In this document: positions 40,600 to 48,762 of the stretch, in pieces
Layout of the letters: the number at the start of each line of letters is the position of its first letter
How positions within the stretch are numbered: position 1 is the first letter of the stretch
Assembly: GCF_000429025.1 (NCBI RefSeq)
Contig: NZ_KE386833.1
Coordinates: 572,582 to 636,581 of the forward strand
Length of the DNA: 64,000 nucleotides
Reading direction: 5' to 3'
Origin: Actinospineispora spinosispora DSM 44797
GTDB taxonomy: Bacteria; Actinomycetota; Actinomycetes; Mycobacteriales; Pseudonocardiaceae
Made by a program: the position numbers and the translations under genes
The notes under the pieces: model-generated
The model's database searches: none
What the model was told of the DNA's origin: nothing
The model's input: only the letters and a program-made list of their open reading frames with translations

Positions 40600-42159
40600 T
40601 CAGAACGGGGGCGGGTCGTGCCCATTGTCGGGCTCGGTGATCGGTTCTGCCCGGGTGGGGTAGGTGCGGCCGAGTGGGCTTGTCCAGCGGAAGTGGCCGG
40701 GTGTGGGTTGGGTGACTGTCCAGCGTCCTCGGTGTTTGAGTGCGTGGTCGTGTGTGCAGGCGGGTGCGAGGTTGGTTGTGGTGGTGGGTCCGCCGTGTTG
40801 GATGTCGTGGGTGTGGTCGAGTTCGGAGTGGACTGCTGATCGTCGGCAGCCTGGTGCTGTGCAGGTGCGGTCCCGGATTTGGGTGTATCGCCGCAGCGCG
40901 TTCGCTGGGTGTCGCCGCCCCGGCTGAGCATCCAACCTCCCGACAGGATCCCGCTCGCGGGCCCGCCGGTATTGGGTGGCGATGTCGGTGATCACCTTGG
41001 CCCAGGCTCGGGGTGGGTCTTTGGTCAGTTGGGTGAGTGTGGTGGCGGGGATCGCGAGTTCGACGATTCCGCCTTCGGCGCGGTAGCTGGGTGGGTTGGT
41101 GGTGGGTCGGCGGCGGGTGATGCCTTCGGCGATGAGGTAGCCGTCGGTATCGGTGACCACCCACCGCCACTGACCGCTGTGCTGGCGCCCAGCAGCGCGT
41201 CGAGCGACCGACCCGAGGATCGGGCCCCAGCCCGGGAGTTCACCGGGGAGGTTGTTGAGTCCGGCGAGGGTGTCGAGCAGGGCCCGCACCTCGATCCCCG
41301 ACACCCGCCCCACCACCTCAGTGAGGGCCTCGGACGGTTCGGGGGTGGCCGGGTTTGGTGGGGAGGTTTCGGCCAGCAGGGCGGCGATCATTTGTGTGCG
41401 GGTGAGGTGATGGAACCGCCCGTCCAGCAGCCGCAGGAAGATGTCGGCGCGTAGCTGGTCGATCCGGCCGCGATGGCCCGCGCGTTTCGCGGCCAGCGCC
41501 AGTTTCGCGATCCGCTCGGTCGCCGCCGCGGCTTCATCGGGTGGCAGGCCGGTGGCGGTGATGGTCGCGGTGCCCGCTGAGTCGAGGTAGCCGACCACCA
41601 TCCGATCGGCCAGGGCTTGTTCGTACTGGTCTTCGGCCCGGTCCGGCTCCACGGTGATGATCAGCTTCAGGATTCGGGCCCGCAACTGTCCCGTCGTCAA
41701 CCCCGGCGCGACCGGCAACACCCGTGCGATCACGGCGGCGGTCAGGTCTTCGGGCAGGCCGGCGAGGTGGTGGGTGAACACCATCGCCCGGTCCCGGTCG
41801 ATCAGCCCGGCCAGCATCGCCGCATGTACCGCGGGCAGCTCCAGACACAAGATCTGGGCGAAGTCACACTCGGTTCGCGCCCGGCTGCGGGACAAGGTCA
41901 ACGCGGCGCGTACTTCATCGGAGGCGTACTGGTCCGACCCGACAGCAGCGGCGCGTTGCACCACTGTGGTGACCGCGGCGGTGTACAGCCCTTCGACATG
42001 CGCACGCTGACGCCCACACGCTTGCAGCACATCGACGACGAAGTCATCGGACACCGCGTCCATGTCCAGGGCGGACAGGACAGCACCGAGGACTGGCCCA
42101 GCGGGGATACCCGCGAGCCAGGTACCGACCGACACCCCACCCTGCATGTCATCGATCAT
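40600..42159 (-). CDS. DUF222-HNH endonuclease-like protein (13E12 family)
   Basis: About 519 residues. The long N-terminal DUF222 region (YASDEVRAALTLSRSRA, IDRDRAMVFTHHLAGLPEDL) is followed by an HNH nuclease motif: RDRTCTAPGCRRSAVHSELDHTHDIQHGG with ...NLAPACTHDHALKHRGRW. The histidine-asparagine-histidine and CxxC zinc residues are in place. This family occurs in many paralogous copies in actinobacterial genomes (REP13E12 in Mycobacterium tuberculosis) and may be a mobile or domesticated nuclease. Starts at 42159 and 42147 are both possible; neither has a clear ribosome-binding site. A perfect palindrome TTACCGCGGTAA lies upstream at 42215-42226. Confidence 0.85.
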   Translation of the reverse strand: MIDDMQGGVSVGTWLAGIPAGPVLGAVLSALDMDAVSDDFVVDVLQACGRQRAHVEGLYTAAVTTVVQRAAAVGSDQYASDEVRAALTLSRSRARTECDFAQILCLELPAVHAAMLAGLIDRDRAMVFTHHLAGLPEDLTAAVIARVLPVAPGLTTGQLRARILKLIITVEPDRAEDQYEQALADRMVVGYLDSAGTATITATGLPPDEAAAATERIAKLALAAKRAGHRGRIDQLRADIFLRLLDGRFHHLTRTQMIAALLAETSPPNPATPEPSEALTEVVGRVSGIEVRALLDTLAGLNNLPGELPGWGPILGSVARRAAGRQHSGQWRWVVTDTDGYLIAEGITRRRPTTNPPSYRAEGGIVELAIPATTLTQLTKDPPRAWAKVITDIATQYRRARERDPVGRLDAQPGRRHPANALRRYTQIRDRTCTAPGCRRSAVHSELDHTHDIQHGGPTTTTNLAPACTHDHALKHRGRWTVTQPTPGHFRWTSPLGRTYPTRAEPITEPDNGHDPPPF

Positions 42160-42389
42160 ACGTTCGAACACCGACAAAACAGAGAACCAGCAGGTCAGCC
42201 GACAAATAGCCCCGTTACCGCGGTAAACGGCAGAGCCCACAACACGCGATCAGGCCCACACTGACCACCCACGCAAGGCGACCAGAAGGGACTTCATGGG
42301 CAACCCGAGTCGCACCACAGGGCCCCCAGGGTCTTGCGGTGCGGCTCGGGGCGGCAGTCCAAGTAGTAAAAAGCCAGGGCCACAGACTG

Positions 42390-42773
42390 TTAGACCACGT
42401 ACTGAGCGATGCCGTACCCGAACGACCAGTCGATGGAGGAGTTCTCGGTCAGCACGATCATCACGTTCCGGGGCTCGGTACCCGCGTACTGCTCGGCAAG
42501 CTCGGCGATCCGTGCGTAGAGCGCCTGCTTCTGCTCCGGCGTGCGTCCCGACCGCATGGTCAGGCTGACGTACACGACGCCCTCGTCGCGTCGGATGCCC
42601 AGGTAGTCGTCATAGCGGAGCAGGCTCCGTGCGCCGTCATGGCCGACCAGGATGTGGAACCGATCGTCGGGTGGGAAGCCGATCGTCTCGGTCAGAGCGT
42701 CGTGCACGGCGCGACCCAGGGCTTCGAGCCGAGTGCTGTCGGCTCCGATCGCATCGATACGGACGAGTGGCAT
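42390..42773 (-). CDS. Tautomerase family protein
   Basis: 127 residues from the ATG at 42773, chosen because the mature protein then begins Pro-Leu-Val, with the N-terminal proline that is the catalytic base in the 4-oxalocrotonate tautomerase superfamily. Other features are GFPPDDRFHILVGHD, VYVSLTMRSGRTPEQKQALYARIAE (in part) and NVMIVLTENSSIDWSFG, as in the longer YusQ-like tautomerases. The substrate is unknown. It follows the NmrA-like gene on the same strand and may belong to the same Rrf2-controlled unit. Confidence 0.8.
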   Translation of the reverse strand: MPLVRIDAIGADSTRLEALGRAVHDALTETIGFPPDDRFHILVGHDGARSLLRYDDYLGIRRDEGVVYVSLTMRSGRTPEQKQALYARIAELAEQYAGTEPRNVMIVLTENSSIDWSFGYGIAQYVV

Positions 42774-42830
42774 GGCGGTGGCCTCCCGAGGAGATCGGAT
42801 CGGTACGACCACCAGCATACCTACTAGTAG

Positions 42831-43571
42831 TTACAGAGTGGCGAGCCACGCCTCGAAGGTGGTCGGCGCGATGCGGGCACCCTCGGCGGGCAGGAGAACG
42901 TTGCCGGCCATCGTCGGTCCGAACATGGTGGACCAGGTAGGGGCGAGCTTCACCGAGTGGCCACGGGCAGCATGGGTTCGTCGTGCCATGTCGACGAGAT
43001 CCTGGGGGTCCGGTCCCGCCACGTCGGCGTATCGGCCGCGAGGCTCGCCGACCGCCAGTTCGGCGAGGATGTCGGCCACGTCGGCCGGCGCGATCGGCTG
43101 GATGAGCAGCGGCGCGATCGGCGCGACGCCGTCCTGCTCGGTCCAGCTCGCCACCATCTCGGCGAAGTCGTGGAACTGGGTCGCCGGAACGATCGTCCAC
43201 GGCGTCGGCCCCTCCGACACGAGCCGTTCCTGCTCGCGCTTGCCCGCGTAGTGGGCGTTCCCGTCGACGCGGTCGACCCCCGCGATCGACAGTAGGACAT
43301 TGTGCCGGACGCCCGCGCGTTGCTCGGCGGCGAGCAGATTCCCGGTGGTGGTGCCGAAGTAGGCGATCGCCTCGGCTCGGTCGGTCGCCCCGCAGTTGGT
43401 GACGTCGACGACCGCATCGGCGCCGGTCAATGCCTCATCGAGCCCGTCGCCCGTCTCCAGGTTCACGCCCAGTGAACGGCTGATCCGGACGACGTGGTGT
43501 CCGCCCCGTTCGAGTGCCGCAACGGTGAGTGCTCCGATGTTGCCGGTCGCACCGGCTACCGCGATCCGCAT
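42831..43571 (-). CDS. NmrA-like NAD(P)-binding SDR protein
   Basis: 246 residues. MRIAVAGATGNIGALTVAAL is the Rossmann GxxGxxG start; GVRHNVLLSIAGVDRVDGNAH and PWTIVPATQFHDF are typical of atypical SDRs such as QorB and NmrA-like redox sensors. It may bind NAD(P)H to sense redox state or reduce quinones. The gene is divergent from an Rrf2 regulator and shares with it an 86-base promoter region with a perfect operator-like dyad, a pairing common in actinobacteria. Confidence 0.85.
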   Translation of the reverse strand: MRIAVAGATGNIGALTVAALERGGHHVVRISRSLGVNLETGDGLDEALTGADAVVDVTNCGATDRAEAIAYFGTTTGNLLAAEQRAGVRHNVLLSIAGVDRVDGNAHYAGKREQERLVSEGPTPWTIVPATQFHDFAEMVASWTEQDGVAPIAPLLIQPIAPADVADILAELAVGEPRGRYADVAGPDPQDLVDMARRTHAARGHSVKLAPTWSTMFGPTMAGNVLLPAEGARIAPTTFEAWLATL

Positions 43572-43614
43572 GATGAACTCTCCCTCTCGTGGAAGTCGAC
43601 ACCCGCACACTAAC

Positions 43615-43633
43615 ACGGACTAAATGGGTCCGT
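43615..43633. promoter_or_regulatory. Probable Rrf2 operator in the divergent promoter
   Basis: ACGGAC (43615-43620), spacer TAAATGG, GTCCGT (43628-43633): a perfect 6-bp inverted repeat. It overlaps the expected -35 region of the Rrf2 gene, whose likely -10 is TAGGAT (43645-43650) with the GTG start 6 bases further on. Confidence 0.65.
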
Positions 43634-43656
43634 AATATCTGCGATAGGATGTAGTT

Positions 43657-44130
43657 GTGAAACTGCCGGCGAGCACCGAATGGGTCCTGCACTGCGCCAC
43701 GACGCTCGCGCAGCTCGAGCCGGGCACCAGCGCGTCGACGAGTCAGCTCTCCCAGTACTACGACCTTCCGGCGCCGTACCTCGCCAAGCAGCTGAAGGCA
43801 CTCGTCAAGGCCGGTGTGCTGACCGCGACGACCGGGCCGAGGGGTGGGTTCAGGCTCGCTCGACCGGCTTCGGAGATCACGCTTCTCCAGATCGTCGAGG
43901 CCGTCGACGGAGCGTCCTCGCCGTACGAATGCCGGGAGATCCGCCAGCAGGGTCAGGGCGCGTTGCCCGCCGAGGACTGCCGGGACACGTGCATCCTCGC
44001 GGTCAAGATGGAGGAGGCGCACGAAGCGTGGCGCACTAGCCTCGGCGGGGTCACGCTCGCCGGGGTTCTCGATACGCTGCCGCCGTCCACGCCGTCCCGC
44101 ACCAGGGCGAAGATGGCGAAGGCGGAGTGA
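43657..44130 (+). CDS. Rrf2 family transcriptional regulator
   Basis: 157 residues, GTG start, probably leaderless. The winged helix contains STSQLSQYYDLPAPYLAKQL and the wing ATTGPRGGFRLARPASEITL. Cysteines in SPYECREIRQQG, AEDCRDTCILAV resemble the C-x-C pattern that ligates an Fe-S cluster or senses oxidants in IscR/NsrR/YwnA-type members. It probably represses the divergent NmrA-like gene and itself through the dyad 43615-43633 and responds to redox or electrophile stress. Confidence 0.88.
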   Translation: MKLPASTEWVLHCATTLAQLEPGTSASTSQLSQYYDLPAPYLAKQLKALVKAGVLTATTGPRGGFRLARPASEITLLQIVEAVDGASSPYECREIRQQGQGALPAEDCRDTCILAVKMEEAHEAWRTSLGGVTLAGVLDTLPPSTPSRTRAKMAKAE

Positions 44131-44137
44131 ACGCCGG

Positions 44138-45793
44138 TCAGTGGGTGACGGCTCCGCTCTCCGGATCGAGCAGGACGGGCGTCGTGTGCGTGGCCGCGGT
44201 GAAGTCGAACATGCCGTCCGGGCGGACCAGATCGGGTGCCGACTCGTCGAACGAGCCGTCCCCGATCCGGCCGAGGGACCAGTTGTCCTCGATGAAACGC
44301 AACACCGAGGCCTGGCTCCCCACGCCGTGGTCGACGTAGTTGACCTTGCTGTAGGGCGAGATGACCAGCAGCGGCAGGCGCGGACCGTAACCGCAGCGGT
44401 CCAGGTAACCGCTCGCCGCGGGCTTCGTGGTGCAGGGCGTGGAGTCGCGCGCCGGGTCGTTCGAGCCGTTCACCAGCGGCGGCATGACGTGGTCGTACCA
44501 GCCGTCCGAGTCGTCGTAGGTGATGAAAATCGCGGTCGAGGACCAAAGCGGCGACTGCTGGATCTTGTTGATCTGTTCGACCATGAAGCGCTGCTCGTCC
44601 ACCGGGGAGGAGTTGCCCGCGTGCCCGTTCTGGGCCGCGGGTGCCTTCAGATAGGTGACCGACGGCAGGTTCCCGGCGGCCAGGGCTGCATCGAAGTCGG
44701 TGAGGTCGTAGCTGTGGTTGGCCTGGTCGGTACGGCCGATGGTCTCGACCGAGGTCGGCGGAAGGTGCCGAGGGTTGACCGTCGAGGCGAAGTACTGGAA
44801 CGGATCGTGGTGCGGCACGTAGCCGGCGACCATGTTGCCGCCCGCGTTGGCGTGTTTCGCCCCGCACACGGCCTTGCCCGAGGCGTCGGTGCCGGTGGGT
44901 TTGAAGCCGCCCTGGAACCAGCCCCAGCTCAGCCCGTGGTCATTGAGCAGGTCACCGATCGTGCGCCCGGTGAAGTCGGCCAGCGTGTCCGTCGTGGTGC
45001 GGTTGGTGTCCGAGCACTCGTCGAGCACCGGGTCCGGGTCGTGGATCATGGTGCCGACACCGTTCGCGTCGGGGCTGGCGGAGTACTTCAGGTCGGTCGT
45101 CGGCTTGCCGGTCTTCGGGTCGAACACCCGGATGCCGTGGGTGTTGCCCGCGACCAGGTTGAGTGCGCCGGGGGAGGACGGGCCGTAGGTCGCGGCGAAG
45201 TAGTTGTCACTCATCGCGAAGTGCTGCGCGTAGTTCCACAGCGCGGTGACGGTGTTGCCGTCGTAGTAGTCGAGGTCGATGCCCGGTTCGCCGAACAGGA
45301 TGGGCTGGCCGGTGCAGGTGTCGACCTCGGTGTTCTGCACGAAGCTGTCGAGCGCACCGTTGTTGTAGGAACGTTGTTCCTTGTCGTAGTCGTGCGACTG
45401 GTCGCACGTCATGGCCTGGTCGCGGGTGAGTCGCTTCGGGTTGTGCAGGTTCGGGTTGTGGGTCAGCAGCTCGGGCGACAGGCCGTTGACCGCCGGCGTG
45501 CCCGGTGCCGCGGTGAACGGAGTGCCGTCGGTGTTGGCCGCGTTCGGGTAGGTGCCGAAGTAGTGGTCGAAGGAGATGTTCTCGGAGAACAGGACGACGA
45601 CGTGTTTGATCGGAGTCGCGGTCTTCGCGTCCGCGGCGGCGACCGGTCCCGAGGCAGCCGGAGCGCCCGCCTGAGGAGCGCTCGAGGGGCCCTGGCGGGT
45701 CAGCACCACGACCACCACGACGAGGACGACGACCACGGCGAGCGCGATGCCGACGAGTACACCTCGGCGCGGGCGTGGGTTCGAGTCGGACAT
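44138..45793 (-). CDS. Membrane-anchored phosphoesterase (phospholipase C / acid phosphatase family)
   Basis: 551 residues. One N-terminal helix of alternating Val/Leu (VLVGIALAVVVVLVVVVVVL) anchors or exports the protein. HVVVLFSENISFDHYFGTYP is the metal-binding N-terminal signature of the phosphoesterase family; further residues are AMSDNYFAATYGPSSPGALN, FITYDDSDGWYDHV and YGPRLPLLVISPYSK. Members hydrolyse phospholipids or phosphomonoesters outside the cell. The ATG overlaps the efeB stop by one base, so it is translationally coupled to the iron-uptake-type operon, which is unusual. Confidence 0.85.
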   Translation of the reverse strand: MSDSNPRPRRGVLVGIALAVVVVLVVVVVVLTRQGPSSAPQAGAPAASGPVAAADAKTATPIKHVVVLFSENISFDHYFGTYPNAANTDGTPFTAAPGTPAVNGLSPELLTHNPNLHNPKRLTRDQAMTCDQSHDYDKEQRSYNNGALDSFVQNTEVDTCTGQPILFGEPGIDLDYYDGNTVTALWNYAQHFAMSDNYFAATYGPSSPGALNLVAGNTHGIRVFDPKTGKPTTDLKYSASPDANGVGTMIHDPDPVLDECSDTNRTTTDTLADFTGRTIGDLLNDHGLSWGWFQGGFKPTGTDASGKAVCGAKHANAGGNMVAGYVPHHDPFQYFASTVNPRHLPPTSVETIGRTDQANHSYDLTDFDAALAAGNLPSVTYLKAPAAQNGHAGNSSPVDEQRFMVEQINKIQQSPLWSSTAIFITYDDSDGWYDHVMPPLVNGSNDPARDSTPCTTKPAASGYLDRCGYGPRLPLLVISPYSKVNYVDHGVGSQASVLRFIEDNWSLGRIGDGSFDESAPDLVRPDGMFDFTAATHTTPVLLDPESGAVTH

Positions 45794-47049
45794 CAGTACC
45801 CCTCAATCGCCGTGGTGGACCCCGCTGGACGGTCGGCGGGCAGCTGAGCCAGCATCCGCTGGCCCCAGTACGAGTGCTCGTCACGGACACCGGGCAGTAC
45901 GAAGAAGTAGCCGCCGCCGTTCGGCACGATGTAGTCGACCAGTGGTTCGTCGGCCAGACGGTTCTGCACCGCCTCGAACTGGGCGACCAGATCCCGCTGA
46001 TAGCTGATGAACAGCAGGCCCATGTCCAGGTTGCCCGCGCCGTCGACGCCGTCGTCGTAGTTGTAGGGCCTGCGCAGCAGGACGCTGCCCTCGGTCTCCG
46101 GTGTTCTCGGGTTCGCCCTGCGGATGTGGCTGGTCAGCGGGACCGCCGCGCCGACCGGGTCGAGCGTGTAGTTCGGGACGTCGTGTTCGGCGGTTCCGTC
46201 GAGGGGCGCGCCGGTGTCGCGGCGCCGGCCGAACATGTTCTCCTGCTCGAGCACCGACACCCGGTCCCAGAACTCGACGAGCATGCGGATCCTGCGGATC
46301 ACCTGGAACGTCCCGCCCTGGGTCCATGCCTGGTCGTCCACCCAGACCAACCGGTCCATCAGCTGGGCATTCGAGCTGTCCGGGTTGGCCGTGCCGTCCT
46401 TGAACCCCATCAGGTTGCGCGGGGTGCCGCTCGGCCGGGGCGGTGAGATGAACCCGTCGCTACGCCAGCGGATCTGCATGCCACCCCTGGTCCGCCTCGC
46501 CAGCTCACGCAGCGCGTAGGCGACGGTGTCCGGGGACTCGGCACAGATCTGCAGGCTGAGATCGCCGTGACAGCGTGCCGGTTCGAGGCTGTCGTTGGGG
46601 AACGTCCGCATCTGGATCAGACCCGCCGGGCGAACCGCACCCAGACCGAAACGGTCGTCGAACAGCGACGCGCCGACGCTGAGCGTGATCGAGAGGCGGT
46701 CAGGGGAGGGGCTCGGCCCCAGAACGCCCGAGTCGACCGGTGGCCCCGCGATGTCGCGTAGTACCGGCTCGCTCCCGGCGCACAGCTGACGTGCGCTGCT
46801 GGTGAGGGTGCGCAGCAGGTCGGTCAGCTCGCCGCGGTCCGCCGCGGTCACGTCCCACGCCACGACAGCGGCGTTGCGCTGCGCCGCGGTGGTGACACCG
46901 GCCTGCCTGGGGCCGTGGAAGGGGATCCGCTCCGGGAGGACCGTCGCCGGGCGATCGGTGCCGCTGACGGCGACGGCCCCGACCGCCGCACCCGCCGCGG
47001 CGACCCCCGCTCCGGCCAGCAGACCTCGTCTGCTCACCCGGCCCGTCAC
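45793..47049 (-). CDS. efeB: EfeB, Tat-exported Dyp-type peroxidase
   Basis: 418 residues; GTG at 47049 overlaps the efeO stop (GTGA). SRRGLLAGAGVAAAGAAVG is a twin-arginine signal. The Dyp fingerprint NLMGFKDGTANP (GxxDG) and the haem-ligand region GTAEHDVPNYT are present, with GLLFISYQRDLVAQFEAVQ near the end. EfeB oxidises ferrous iron or deferrochelates haem in the EfeUOB system at acid pH. The permease EfeU is missing from this window. Confidence 0.92.
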   Translation of the reverse strand: MTGRVSRRGLLAGAGVAAAGAAVGAVAVSGTDRPATVLPERIPFHGPRQAGVTTAAQRNAAVVAWDVTAADRGELTDLLRTLTSSARQLCAGSEPVLRDIAGPPVDSGVLGPSPSPDRLSITLSVGASLFDDRFGLGAVRPAGLIQMRTFPNDSLEPARCHGDLSLQICAESPDTVAYALRELARRTRGGMQIRWRSDGFISPPRPSGTPRNLMGFKDGTANPDSSNAQLMDRLVWVDDQAWTQGGTFQVIRRIRMLVEFWDRVSVLEQENMFGRRRDTGAPLDGTAEHDVPNYTLDPVGAAVPLTSHIRRANPRTPETEGSVLLRRPYNYDDGVDGAGNLDMGLLFISYQRDLVAQFEAVQNRLADEPLVDYIVPNGGGYFFVLPGVRDEHSYWGQRMLAQLPADRPAGSTTAIEGY

Positions 47050-48185
47050 GAGGTCCGCCTCGGCTCGCAGATCGCGGCGATCGGCGCCAGCAGCTCGACG
47101 GCGTTGCCGACCTCGGCGTTGATCCGCTGCCGCTGCGTGTGGTCGAGCGCCGTGAGCGGTGTCCAGACACCGTTGTGCCCGAATGTGTCCAGGTCGTCGG
47201 CCAGGCGGCGCAGCGCCGGATCGACCTGCGGCAGCGCCGCGTAGCGGCCGGCGAGCAGCGGGACCAGCGGTTCGAGCGCAGCCTGCGTGGCCTGCACCTG
47301 AGCGCGCGCGACGGCAAGGGCGGAGCCGCTTCCCTGGTCCGACTCGCCGGTCAGCTCGAACCGGCTGGTGTCCTCGAGGATCTCGTGGACCCGCCGGGTG
47401 AGGTCGAGACCGTCGATGGCCAGCTCGGGCGACTGGTCCCTGAGCGCGGTGACCGAGCGGAGCAGCGCGTCGGCGACCGGACCGAGCGCCGGGAGTGGCT
47501 CGTCGTGCCACAGCCCGTACTCCAGGCGCCGGAAACCGGTGAACTCCGGATCGTGGACTCCCTCGGCCAGGCCGCCGGGTAGCCCGTTGATCGCCGAGTC
47601 CAGGTCACCGAACGCGCCGTACGCGGCGCCGAGGCGCTGGTAGTCGAGAAGAGCGGTCAGCCAGGCCGCGCGGGCCCTGTCCCGGTCACCTGACGCGACC
47701 GCCGCGCGGAGGGCCTCCGTGTCGGTGACCAGCGGTGCCATCCCGGCCGCGACCGAAGCCTGGTAGGCCTGAACCGGGGCGACGAGGTCCGCGCGGGTCA
47801 CGGGCTTCACCCCGGTCGGCCCTGCAGGACCCTCGACGCGCACCGTCGGCCCGGTCACCGCGCCGAGACCGTCGAACACACAGCGCACGGCGTATCGCCC
47901 GCCGCCGAGGTCGAGCCGGATCGGCAGAGTCGCGCCGGACCCGACACCCTCCACGTCGACCAGCACCTTGTCCGTCGCCACGTCGATGAACTGGACGTCG
48001 GCCGCGAGGCCACCGGTGTTGCGCAGCACCACGGTCTGCGCGCCGGCGCGCAGAGCGGTCCAGCCGGTCCCGCAGTCGTTCGCCGCGACCGAGACGGCGG
48101 GTGGCTCCTCGGCCCGCCCGGAGGCGGAACACCCGGCGATCGTCACGAGACCGAGCGCGCCGACCGCGAACCGACTCATCCGCAC
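47046..48185 (-). CDS. efeO: EfeO, cupredoxin/imelysin lipoprotein
   Basis: 379 residues, GTG start (ATG 6 bases on is possible). VTIAGCSASG is a lipobox, so it is a membrane-anchored lipoprotein. Residues about 25-120 form a cupredoxin-like domain. The rest is an M75 imelysin domain with the metal motif FRRLEYGLWHDEPL (HxxE) and ALLDYQRLGAAYGAFGDLD. EfeO binds iron and delivers it to the EfeU channel. A near-palindrome (48231-48244) in the promoter may be its operator. Confidence 0.88.
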   Translation of the reverse strand: MRMSRFAVGALGLVTIAGCSASGRAEEPPAVSVAANDCGTGWTALRAGAQTVVLRNTGGLAADVQFIDVATDKVLVDVEGVGSGATLPIRLDLGGGRYAVRCVFDGLGAVTGPTVRVEGPAGPTGVKPVTRADLVAPVQAYQASVAAGMAPLVTDTEALRAAVASGDRDRARAAWLTALLDYQRLGAAYGAFGDLDSAINGLPGGLAEGVHDPEFTGFRRLEYGLWHDEPLPALGPVADALLRSVTALRDQSPELAIDGLDLTRRVHEILEDTSRFELTGESDQGSGSALAVARAQVQATQAALEPLVPLLAGRYAALPQVDPALRRLADDLDTFGHNGVWTPLTALDHTQRQRINAEVGNAVELLAPIAAICEPRRTS

Positions 48186-48230
48186 TACACGCTCACCCCC
48201 ACCGACCCGCCCCGGGCGTGCAGCAAAACA

Positions 48231-48244
48231 CTAGAACGTTGTAG
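48231..48244. promoter_or_regulatory. Near-palindrome in the efeO promoter
   Basis: CTAGAACGTTGTAG matches its reverse complement in 12 of 14 positions and lies 46-59 bases upstream of the efeO start. It does not match the IdeR box. It could bind an unknown regulator. Confidence 0.35.
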
Positions 48245-48320
48245 CGCGCAAGGGCACGTGGCGACGCCGAAGCCGGCGAGGCGGGCGGCTCGATAGGCTC
48301 GCGGGGTTCGTCCCGAGGTT

Positions 48321-48390
48321 ACTTCGCACACCGTGGTGTTGCATCGCACATGTCCGGACGTCTGCGACGCAGCACGAAGGTGCGCAAAGT
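48321..48390. repeat. Two-part imperfect inverted repeat (related to 2015-2076)
   Basis: Outer arms ACTTCGCACACC (48321-48332) and GGTGCGCAAAGT (48379-48390); inner arms 48338-48355 and 48356-48373 (GGACGTCTGCGACGCAGC) pair in 14 of 18 positions. It shares the TGCGACGC core and CACGA flank with 2015-2076. It lies between efeO and the metQ promoter. Confidence 0.5.
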
Positions 48391-48440
48391 GCGCCCCTTG
48401 GCGGTGCGTGGGGTCACAGATCAAGCGGAGGTCAAGTTCT

Positions 48441-48469
48441 TTGCGAGCGTCCGCCCCGGTCTATACGGT
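48441..48469 (+). promoter_or_regulatory. Probable promoter of the leader-metQNI operon
   Basis: TTGCGA (48441-48446), 17-base spacer, TACGGT (48464-48469). The predicted transcript start is near 48476, leaving about 50 bases before the leader peptide. Confidence 0.5.
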
Positions 48470-48525
48470 GGGGCGCGATCGACCGCGGCCGAGATGGCCG
48501 CCGTCAGTGCGAGGGGAGTCCGGAC

Positions 48526-48618
48526 GTGGGCGCAGCGCCCTCACCGCGCCGTGTGTGGCTGGTTCGTCGCCACCACGTGGACCTCTGTCGCACCAGCACC
48601 GCGGTCTGTCCGCGCTGA
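48526..48618 (+). CDS. Cysteine-containing leader peptide upstream of metQNI
   Basis: A 30-residue frame starting GTG at 48526, 7 bases after a strong GAGGGGAG ribosome-binding site (48511-48518), ending TGA at 48616-48618. Its C-terminal half reads RRHHVDLCRTSTAVCPR. This RRHVDLxR...C pattern is the signature of short actinobacterial leader peptides that precede sulfur-metabolism genes and act as cysteine-responsive attenuators: stalling at Cys codons changes mRNA structure downstream. Two Cys codons are present. The metQ start lies 144 bases on, with a hairpin in front of its ribosome-binding site. Confidence 0.75.
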   Translation: MGAAPSPRRVWLVRRHHVDLCRTSTAVCPR

Positions 48619-48726
48619 CCGCCGAGCGCGCCGGATAGGCTGCGCCCGATTCGCGCTCGCTGCTGTGCTCTCCCGATGACGGTCCACGGTCGCCCGTGTC
48701 GATCGCATCGGAACCCCCGGTTGTGT

Positions 48727-48742
48727 CCGGCCGTGTGGCCGG
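48727..48742 (+). promoter_or_regulatory. Hairpin just before the metQ ribosome-binding site
   Basis: CCGGCC-GTGT-GGCCGG is a perfect 6-bp stem with a 4-base loop, ending a few bases before AAGGAG of metQ. It is a candidate regulatory structure for the leader-peptide switch. Confidence 0.5.
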
Positions 48743-48762
48743 TGTCGAAGGAGAAACTCAGA

